The notes below the pieces were generated by a model. That model did no database searches. It was not told the origin of the DNA and was given only the letters and a program-made list of their open reading frames with translations. Of a DNA stretch of 6,526 nucleotides, positions 1 to 5,297 are shown piece after piece (positions within the stretch are counted from its first letter, which is position 1; the number at the start of each line of letters is the position of its first letter). The position numbers were made by a program, and so were the translations under genes. Source of the stretch: Candidatus Peregrinibacteria bacterium (GTDB taxonomy: Bacteria > Patescibacteriota > Gracilibacteria > UBA1369); assembly GCA_014729615.1 (NCBI GenBank), contig WJJQ01000071.1:1-6526 (forward strand), given 5' to 3'.

Positions 1-279
1 AACGCGGATTGTGGCACTGATCCATTAAAATGTTTCAGTGTACTGTTTTCTTCTTTATCGCTTGCCGACACCGGATTCAGACTAAGTTCCGTATCGAACA
101 ATTTCGCGAATTTAGATTCTAACGGCCAAATAGAACTGGCACACAAAACAGCATTATCACCCGAAAACCAAAATGAAATCGGCAATTGGAGAATTTATCC
201 TGAATTTAGAATAACCGTTCCACCTTTCATGCCGAAAGGTGAACATACTGCAACAATTACCTTTACCATGGTGAATTAA
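1..279 (+). CDS. WxL-like secreted surface protein, C-terminal part (5' truncated)
   Basis: An open frame runs from the first base to TAA at 277-279, giving 92 residues; start and signal peptide lie outside the window. The end of the protein matches the ends of the products at 857-1468 and 4327-5217. It has a Trp (W63) followed by IYPEFRITVP, then a Gly and a beta strand, ATITFTM, just before the stop. This resembles the terminal G-Y-x-x-x-(I/L)-T-W-T-L strand of WxL cell-wall-binding domains, with Phe in place of Trp. Two cysteines near the visible beginning (residues 4 and 11) could form a small disulfide loop, comparable to the paired cysteines in the 4327-5217 protein. The stop overlaps the next start by one base (TAATG), so the two genes are probably co-transcribed and translationally coupled. 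Role by inference: a secreted surface protein displayed together with the downstream WxLIP-like membrane protein. The coding frame is certain; the family call is moderate. Confidence 0.65.
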   Translation, partial: NADCGTDPLKCFSVLFSSLSLADTGFRLSSVSNNFANLDSNGQIELAHKTALSPENQNEIGNWRIYPEFRITVPPFMPKGEHTATITFTMVN

Positions 280-281
280 TG
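277..281 (+). other. TAATG stop-start overlap (likely translational coupling)
   Basis: The stop codon TAA (277-279) shares its last A with the ATG (279-281) of the next gene. No Shine-Dalgarno-like purine motif lies in the preceding 20 bases, so translation of the second gene most likely depends on re-initiation by ribosomes finishing the first. Confidence 0.7.
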
Positions 282-860
282 AACTTAAAAAAAACACTAT
301 TACTATTACTATTTTTACCACTAATAACAAAAGCGCAAACAGGAAACTTCACGATTTATCCCGCATATGAGCATAACGGCAACAATGACTGGATAATACA
401 AGAAATAGCACCGGGCAACACAAAAAGCGATTACATAATTATTGAAAATCTAACAAAAGACAGACAAGAGATTAAACTTGAAACGACCAAAGCCAAAGAA
501 ACACCTGAAAACACATTCAACGTAATCGATAATGAAAAAGACGAACTGGCAAAATGGATCAAATTAGAATCTGATCAAATAACACTTAATCCCAAAGAAA
601 AAAAACAAATCCGAATTGAAATAAACATACCCAAAAACGCGGAACACAAAACTTATAAAGGAGCCATACTGGCATCACAAACAAAAGAGGGACAAAACAA
701 TATGAACATACAAACGCGAATAGGAATAAGAACATATATAAGTGTCACAGCGCAAAATCACAGTCCCGAAAAAATATTTTTCTTCACACTCTCACTAACA
801 GCCTTAATTGCGGCAATAATTTACAACCTATTACCAATCATAGAAAAAAGAAAAAAATGA
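279..860 (+). CDS. Minimal WxLIP/DUF916-like membrane-anchored surface protein
   Basis: This 193-residue protein has a signal peptide at 1-19 (lysines, a Leu-rich core, cleavage after TKA). A single beta-sandwich domain follows at about 20-157, then a transmembrane helix at about 166-187 and the basic tail EKRKK, which puts the C-terminus in the cytoplasm. The domain shows the DUF916-type pattern: a strand beginning FTIYP, an (A)PG turn followed by an alternating strand and Asn-x-(S/T) (APGN...IIIENLT), the motif LAKWIKL (W93), a strand preceding 'P-K-E-K-K', and an 'IPK...Y-x-GAI' strand. The same pattern recurs in the 1476-3680 and 5298-6377 products. Canonical WxL-interacting proteins are about 330-360 residues with a second (DUF3324) domain; that domain is absent here. 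The gene sits between two WxL-like genes and overlaps both (TAATG and ATGA). Inferred role: membrane anchor or partner for those secreted proteins. The coding strand is very A-rich and the protein Lys-rich. Confidence 0.72.
   Translation: MNLKKTLLLLLFLPLITKAQTGNFTIYPAYEHNGNNDWIIQEIAPGNTKSDYIIIENLTKDRQEIKLETTKAKETPENTFNVIDNEKDELAKWIKLESDQITLNPKEKKQIRIEINIPKNAEHKTYKGAILASQTKEGQNNMNIQTRIGIRTYISVTAQNHSPEKIFFFTLSLTALIAAIIYNLLPIIEKRKK
857..860 (+). other. ATGA start-stop overlap
   Basis: The ATG at 857-859 overlaps the TGA stop of the preceding gene at 858-860. The upstream stretch is A/G-rich (agaaaaaagaaaaa) but has no GGAGG-type core. Coupled re-initiation is the simplest explanation, and the site also shows TGA acting as a stop here. 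Confidence 0.7.
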
Positions 861-1468
861 AAAGAATAATACCAAAAATCTGTTTAATACTTACCATCAT
901 CTTGTTTAGTCTGAACTTTACGCAAGTCATGGCTCAAACAATGTTGGTACAGGTGCTGGGAGGCGGATACAGAATCATCGGACCCGACACATTGCCCTTT
1001 GACCCCGTTGAAGCAAGCATTTCAACTGTAAGTAACAGCACAAAAAGTATCCGATCAATTTTAGATAATTATCCGGAAGGAAGCGTAAGTGAAGGTTATT
1101 TACAAATAGAAGATTTAAACGGTGGATCAATCTTTAACGTACAAATATCGGCACCAACCGATTTTACGAATACTGCAAATCCTGCAAACACAATTACAAC
1201 AAACAACATCTACGTAAAAAACGTATCCGATCCCGGAACAGGATTCAGCGGTGACATAGAAACCATTGAAGGCCGAAACGACGGCATTTCTTTGAATCCT
1301 TCATTAAATGTTTTCACAGGTAATGACCTGTCCGCGTCACGTGTACTGGCTACCGGAACGGGTGAACAACCGGGCATATGGAAAATTTTCCCGGAATTTC
1401 AAATAGAAATACCCGCGGGAACACCTGTCGGAAGCTACGAAACTCAATTAGTGTTCACAATTATTTAA
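857..1468 (+). CDS. Secreted WxL-like beta-rich surface protein
   Basis: This 203-residue protein has a signal peptide at 1-26 (MKR start, long Ile/Leu core, cleavage after VMA) and no other membrane segment, so it should be fully exported. The mature part is rich in Thr, Asn, Ser and Gly with alternating hydrophobic residues, typical of an all-beta surface protein. Three landmarks resemble WxL domains. First is an early strand, PDTLPFDPVE (43-52), comparable to the 'L-x-F-G' strand. Second is YLQIEDLNGG...FNVQISA (81-99), comparable to 'L-x-V-x-D-x-R-G...G-W-x-L'. Third is the ending W175-KIFPEFQIEIP followed by G-S-Y and the strand QLVFTII. The Trp of 'WxL' is replaced by Phe. The PDTLPFDPVE segment has a clear counterpart (ADTITFPPVE) near residue 578 of the next gene's product, so the two probably share a homologous module. 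It is the third gene of the operon, 7 bases ahead of the fourth. An unrelated beta-sandwich fold remains possible. Confidence 0.68.
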   Translation: MKRIIPKICLILTIILFSLNFTQVMAQTMLVQVLGGGYRIIGPDTLPFDPVEASISTVSNSTKSIRSILDNYPEGSVSEGYLQIEDLNGGSIFNVQISAPTDFTNTANPANTITTNNIYVKNVSDPGTGFSGDIETIEGRNDGISLNPSLNVFTGNDLSASRVLATGTGEQPGIWKIFPEFQIEIPAGTPVGSYETQLVFTII

Positions 1469-1475
1469 AATAAAA

Positions 1476-3680
1476 ATGAAATCCCTAATCTTAAAACTAG
1501 TTACTCTTTCAATCGCAATCTCATTAATAATCGCGACCAACGCGTCCGCTGCAAATTATTATAATTTTGGAACATTGGATGTTAAACCCGTAACAAATGA
1601 AAATTCAATTAACAGTGACTGGTTCATAAAATATGTGCAACCGGGTAATCAGGTTCAAGAAAAAATTCAGGTTTCAAACTTCAGCAATCAAACCAAAAAC
1701 CTTGAAATTTACGTTGCCGACACAACAAAAAACGAAGCCAAAGAATTTTACGCCGACACAAAATCCGGCGATCTTGCCAGATGGATAACACTGCCGGCTC
1801 GTGAAATAACTTTGGAACCCGGAACAAGTAAAATACTAAGTGTTAATTTAGAAATACCCGAAAAAGCCGGAATCGGTCTGCACACGGGTGGTATTATTGT
1901 TAAAGAGAAACATCCAAAATTAAACATTGAAAAGGGAATAAGAATTTACTTAAACGTTACCGGTCCCGCCATTACAAACGGATACACTCAAAAAATATCA
2001 CTTCAACAATCAGCTTTAAATATTAAAACCGTTAATGTCGGTACAACCGATTATAAAGTGCCTTTTGAAATAAAAATTGAAAATATTTTCGGCAAAACAA
2101 TTTTTTCAGCCGAAAAAATATCTAAAACAGAACCCGGCCAATCCGGAACAACAATAATTCCGTTTGATAAACCAATTTTCGGCTTACACAAAGTTTCCGT
2201 TTCAAATGGAGAATACACACAAAGCCTGGGCTTAGTATTATTTGTGCCATTTTGGGCTTTATTCTTTTTGCTGACAGCACTACTTGCAGTTGCGTACTTA
2301 CGCCGACCGAGTGCCTTACAAATTAACTTTGGATATATATTTAAGTCCCCACAATTCAGAAAAACCGTGGCTTACGTTTCAGTATTTGCAATTGTCGGAT
2401 TATCGACCATAGCCTTAACCGACTATTCAAAAAATCTTGTTTTATCTAAACAAGATAAATTATTTAACAAATTGGAAAGCTATGACTTAACAATTAAATG
2501 GGGCGATTATCGAATCCCGCATTTAAAGAATTTTCCGCAAAAAGATTGGAAAGGATCAATTGAAATTCAAAATGGAACAGTATCAATCAAAGAATATTTA
2601 CACTTTGAAAAGAATGATAAAGCGGAAATAACAAACGGCAAATCAGCAATTAGTTTCAACCTTGAAACAGGGCCGGACAATGACGGTATTGTACTTGAAG
2701 TGAAACCTGACGGCAAAGAAGAACCGGTCATTATTTATAAAGAAGATAATTATCCATATGAATACCGTTTTCCAATTTCTTTTTATATTTACTCAAGCGG
2801 GCTTTTCCCCAACGGAATACACAGCACATATTTCAAAACCGAACCGGGACTTTCAGTTAAAGAAAAAAGCGCCAAAAATCTTCAAAAACTACTAAAGGAA
2901 CAATCGGCCACGCCAAACGCTAAAGAACTTCAAAGCGAACTTGACGAGCTAATGGCCGAACTGGAAGCAACAAAAAATGTTGCGCAAATACCCGAGTTGG
3001 AAAATCTGTTTATTGAAGAATTGCCGGCATCACCCGAAGTATTAAGCAGTTTCATTCTCGATTCAGACTACGTTGAAGAAATTACAGACGTAGATTCAAC
3101 CAAAAAAATCAAATCCGACAAAATATTAATTGAAGCGTTAAAAGCCACTCCTGAAATTTTGGAAGACATTGTCGCCACTCCCGATTTAAATTTTATTTTT
3201 ATTCCGGCGGATACAATAACATTCCCACCCGTAGAATTTTCATTTCACGAAACACAACTGGTCAGCAAACCAATCGGAACATTAATTTTCATTCAAAACA
3301 AAGAAGCTTCGTGGAACACTTATGTTAGCACGTCAAACTTTAAATTATTGAGTGGAGACAAAGAAATTCAGGCATCCGCTCTAACCATCGACCCGGGTGA
3401 AGTTCGAACAATTTCTCAAAAAGACCTGGCCAAAAAGAATCCCGGCATCAAACGCAGATTCGGAACATCGCAGTCCAAAGCAACACTGATCGATGTTGAC
3501 CCCGAACCGCAAGAAAAGGAAGAACCGAAAGTTTTTGACCTTGAAGGCAATCCTATAATTGAACCCAAGCCAAAAAAACCGGGCGAAGTCTTCATAATGG
3601 AACCGGTGCTTGAACTTGTTATTCCAAACGGAACTCAAGCCGGAACTTATCAGGGTGAACTTACAATCAGCGCTTTATAA
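1476..3680 (+). CDS. Giant fusion: WxLIP/DUF916-like domain, two TM helices, beta domain, helical linker, WxL-like module
   Basis: The 734-residue product can be read in order. Signal peptide 1-25 (cleavage after ASA). DUF916-like beta sandwich about 28-165, with DWFIKYVQPGN, LARWITL (W103) and 'IPEKAG...TGGIIV'. A second Ig-like region about 170-248. Transmembrane helix about 250-275, a 20-residue basic loop (RR at 276-277, RK at 295-296) and a second helix about 298-316. Positive-inside reasoning makes this a hairpin with both arms outside the cell. Then an unrecognised beta domain about 334-455 (KWGDYR, WKGSIEIQNGTVSIKE). An acidic helical region about 465-575 follows, with a likely coiled coil at 483-505 and repeated P-E-(I/V)-L segments. 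Last is a WxL-like module about 575-734 that starts ADTITFPPVE and ends VIPNG...GTYQGELTISAL. Its start is 7 bases after the previous stop, with no Shine-Dalgarno motif. Inferred role: a membrane-fixed hub combining the anchor and cargo functions that neighbouring genes encode separately. Domain boundaries are approximate. Confidence 0.72.
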   Translation: MKSLILKLVTLSIAISLIIATNASAANYYNFGTLDVKPVTNENSINSDWFIKYVQPGNQVQEKIQVSNFSNQTKNLEIYVADTTKNEAKEFYADTKSGDLARWITLPAREITLEPGTSKILSVNLEIPEKAGIGLHTGGIIVKEKHPKLNIEKGIRIYLNVTGPAITNGYTQKISLQQSALNIKTVNVGTTDYKVPFEIKIENIFGKTIFSAEKISKTEPGQSGTTIIPFDKPIFGLHKVSVSNGEYTQSLGLVLFVPFWALFFLLTALLAVAYLRRPSALQINFGYIFKSPQFRKTVAYVSVFAIVGLSTIALTDYSKNLVLSKQDKLFNKLESYDLTIKWGDYRIPHLKNFPQKDWKGSIEIQNGTVSIKEYLHFEKNDKAEITNGKSAISFNLETGPDNDGIVLEVKPDGKEEPVIIYKEDNYPYEYRFPISFYIYSSGLFPNGIHSTYFKTEPGLSVKEKSAKNLQKLLKEQSATPNAKELQSELDELMAELEATKNVAQIPELENLFIEELPASPEVLSSFILDSDYVEEITDVDSTKKIKSDKILIEALKATPEILEDIVATPDLNFIFIPADTITFPPVEFSFHETQLVSKPIGTLIFIQNKEASWNTYVSTSNFKLLSGDKEIQASALTIDPGEVRTISQKDLAKKNPGIKRRFGTSQSKATLIDVDPEPQEKEEPKVFDLEGNPIIEPKPKKPGEVFIMEPVLELVIPNGTQAGTYQGELTISAL

Positions 3681-4248
3681 AAGAAAGTAAAAGTCCATTA
3701 TCAATCTCAAGCAAATAACTGTTTAAATCGGGATGATTCATTGTCTTTTCAATAAACTCATTCAAAGCCTGAGAATGAGTCGTGCAATTATCGGCAACAA
3801 TTAATCCCCCGTTCTTGGTTAAGGGTAAAACTTTTTCCAAATACTTTAAATACTCCATTTTTGTCGCGTCCAAAAAAACGAAATCAAACATTTCCGGTTT
3901 AAAAACTTGTCTACCAATTTCTACAGACTGCCCGTTTATTAAAATTTCTTTAACATGATCACCGTCAAAAACTTCGGGCGCATGCCCTTTTATTTGGATT
4001 AAACGCTCTTCCACGCCTTCATCTGCAAAGCGTTTTCTCGCCATTTCAAACCTTTCATCATGCGATTCAACCGTCACAACAAGACCGTCATCGCCCACCC
4101 ATTTTGCGAATTTCGAACTGGAATTGCCAATGGAAGTGCCTATTTCAAGCACGGATTTTACAGCAAATATTTCAAATAGTTCTTTGAAAATATTCAAAGA
4201 ATCGTCCGGAAGAGTCCAAAACAATTTTTTACTAATTGAATCAAGCAT
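3667..4248 (-). CDS. Class I SAM-dependent O-methyltransferase (catechol OMT-like family)
   Basis: This 193-residue soluble enzyme is predicted to transfer a methyl group from S-adenosylmethionine to an unknown hydroxyl acceptor in the cytoplasm. Counting from the chosen start, the SAM-binding motif I is VLEIGTSIGNS (33-43) and the acidic residue ending strand 2 is in VVTVES (E61). FDFVFLDATKMEYLKYLE (121-138) and GGLIVADNC (147-155) match the 'FDFIFIDADK...Y' and 'GGLIVADN' motifs of metal-dependent OMTs, with likely metal ligands D127, D153 and N154. The ATG at 4248-4246 was chosen because it gives a family-like N-terminus. The frame stays open upstream, with ATGs at 4326-4324 and 4416-4414, but that extension translates AT-rich promoter sequence and then runs antisense through the next gene. 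The gene converges on the preceding operon with a 14-base overlap of ends, and it ends in TGA. It has no visible functional tie to the surface proteins and may be an unrelated insertion between two surface operons. Confidence 0.85.
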   Translation of the reverse strand: MLDSISKKLFWTLPDDSLNIFKELFEIFAVKSVLEIGTSIGNSSSKFAKWVGDDGLVVTVESHDERFEMARKRFADEGVEERLIQIKGHAPEVFDGDHVKEILINGQSVEIGRQVFKPEMFDFVFLDATKMEYLKYLEKVLPLTKNGGLIVADNCTTHSQALNEFIEKTMNHPDLNSYLLEIDNGLLLSFIKR

Positions 4249-4254
4249 TAGTGA

Positions 4255-4283
4255 TTGTAAATGCTCTTTAATAATAATATAAT
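4255..4283 (+). promoter_or_regulatory. Sigma70-like promoter for the 4327-5217 gene
   Basis: A -35-like TTGTAA (4255-4260) and a perfect -10 TATAAT (4278-4283) are separated by 17 bases, the optimal spacing. Transcription would begin near 4290, leaving a leader of about 37 bases with no Shine-Dalgarno motif. The 78-base AT-rich gap between the divergent genes (4249-4326) probably also holds the methyltransferase promoter. Several TATATT/TATTAT-like boxes occur on the minus strand, but none has a convincing -35. Confidence 0.6.
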
Positions 4284-4326
4284 ATATAAAGTTGTATATA
4301 CTTTTTATATCCCTTAAAACTCTCAT

Positions 4327-5217
4327 ATGAAAAGAACACTGATAGGAGCTCTGGGTCTTATAGCACTCTGCTCCAGCCTTATTTTGCCAAGCACCGGTCT
4401 TGGACAAGTTACGCAAGATGCCGAATTGGATATTACTTGTGGAACTTTAAGTGTAGATTTCTTTAGTGCAGTAAATAATGCAGCACAGCACCCCTACAAT
4501 AAAGTTTTCACATTCGAATTTTTGGACGTCGATACATCATTCAATCATGCATTTGCCACCGGCGCTGACACTGCAACCGGCTTTACAGGTCCATATCAAA
4601 TACCATTAGCTGATGTTGCTTCAAACAATTCATCATTTTTTGATAACGATTATGGAATAAGTGCTATTGACCATAGAACTCCTGTTGCCGGCTGTGGCCA
4701 GGATCAAGGATTCATACTAACTGTTGCTGCAACCGATTTTGATAACGGTACTGACACTATTGCCGCATCAAATCTTTTTATTGTTACAACACCACACACA
4801 AGTATCAGAACATTTGATGAAACCAGTTCATCAGCATTTGTTGGTAAAATAGTCGGAAATGGCACATTTAATGTTGGATGTCTTGACGATAGGGATACAA
4901 ACTTGGGCTGCTTGGATCTTGCAACCAGCAACACGGATATAGAAGCTCCATTTAATGTAAATATGGATACTGATGGTGACGAAGATATTACAGATGAAAC
5001 TTTCCAGGACCCACAAGGAAACACTACTTACACCCAGTTCACTGGAAACAACCTTGCTGGAGCTGTTACAATTTTAAGCAACAACGCTGCAGTACCTCCT
5101 AATAACCATTATGGTAGATTTACAACATGGCCTATGTATTATCTACAAGTTCCAAATACCTCTAGTTCAGGTTCATATGCATCGACTATTACTTACTCTA
5201 TTCAATCAGTATCCTAA
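4327..5217 (+). CDS. Secreted acidic WxL-like surface protein with four mature cysteines and an EF-hand-like loop
   Basis: This 296-residue protein has a signal peptide at 1-26 (MKR, hydrophobic core, likely cleavage after GLG) and no further membrane helix. The mature chain is rich in Thr, Asn, Ser and Asp; the whole protein has only three lysines, in contrast to the Lys-rich neighbours. Residues 115-138 (DHR...GCG-DQGFILTVAATDF) strongly recall the WxL-domain signature 'D-x-R...G-W-x-L-T-V...F'. The C-terminus (W268-PMYYLQVP, then G-S-Y and STITYSI) matches the ends of the other WxL-like products here, with Tyr where WxL has Trp. Mature cysteines at 38, 123, 185 and 195 could form two disulfides. 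DTDGDEDITDE (214-224) resembles a calcium-binding loop. The gene has its own promoter and a strong terminator, so it is probably a monocistronic and well-expressed structural surface protein. Its ATG directly abuts an antisense ATG within the palindrome CATATG. The exact role is unknown. Confidence 0.72.
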   Translation: MKRTLIGALGLIALCSSLILPSTGLGQVTQDAELDITCGTLSVDFFSAVNNAAQHPYNKVFTFEFLDVDTSFNHAFATGADTATGFTGPYQIPLADVASNNSSFFDNDYGISAIDHRTPVAGCGQDQGFILTVAATDFDNGTDTIAASNLFIVTTPHTSIRTFDETSSSAFVGKIVGNGTFNVGCLDDRDTNLGCLDLATSNTDIEAPFNVNMDTDGDEDITDETFQDPQGNTTYTQFTGNNLAGAVTILSNNAAVPPNNHYGRFTTWPMYYLQVPNTSSSGSYASTITYSIQSVS

Positions 5218-5224
5218 AGTGAAT

Positions 5225-5258
5225 AAAGCGCGGAACATACGTTCCGCGCTTTTTTTTT
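5225..5258 (+). terminator. Strong intrinsic terminator
   Basis: AGCGCGGAAC (5227-5236) pairs perfectly with GTTCCGCGCT (5241-5250) around the four-base loop ATAC, followed by an unbroken T run to 5258. Two more A-T pairs can extend the stem to 5225. It begins 8 bases after the TAA of the 4327-5217 gene and should end that transcript. The far side has only a short A run, so termination in the opposite direction would be weak. Confidence 0.93.
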
Positions 5259-5269
5259 ATACTAAAAAA

Positions 5270-5278
5270 TGCTATACT
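5270..5278 (+). promoter_or_regulatory. Extended -10 promoter for the 5298-6377 gene
   Basis: TGCTATACT (5270-5278) is a TGn-TATACT extended -10 element, 12 bases past the terminator's T run. The -35 region falls in that T run and has no good match, as is common for extended -10 promoters. The predicted start near 5284-5286 leaves a leader of only about 12-14 bases. Confidence 0.55.
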
Positions 5279-5297
5279 GAAGGGATTAAAAAAACAC

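Noticed and set aside
858..860. TGA read as glycine (code 25, Gracilibacteria/Absconditabacteria)
   Set aside because: TGA ends two genes at sensible points (858-860 in an ATGA overlap and 3667-3669 on the minus strand), and no long frame contains an internal TGA.
857..1468. Sortase substrate (LPXTG) or lipoprotein sorting of the secreted proteins
   Set aside because: None of the complete products ends with LPXTG plus helix plus basic tail, and none of the signal peptides has a lipobox with an immediate Cys.
3381..3638. Minus-strand open frame of 85 residues
   Set aside because: It lies wholly antisense to the WxL-like end of the 1476-3680 gene; Phe-rich and Arg-rich composition with no domain or signal suggests a shadow of the real frame.
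3668..3680. Terminator hairpin at the convergent gene ends
   Set aside because: AGCGCT at 3669-3674 is a short palindrome without a loop or a T run on either strand, so no intrinsic terminator can be supported there.
4249..4416. N-terminal extension of the methyltransferase to 4416
   Set aside because: The extra 56 residues cross the AT-rich promoter region and the antisense of a signal peptide; the family does not need them and the inner ATG at 4248 fits better.
4704..5024. Minus-strand open frames of 106 and 61 residues
   Set aside because: Both are antisense to the 4327-5217 gene, which has a signal peptide, promoter, terminator and family motifs; the antisense translations have none.
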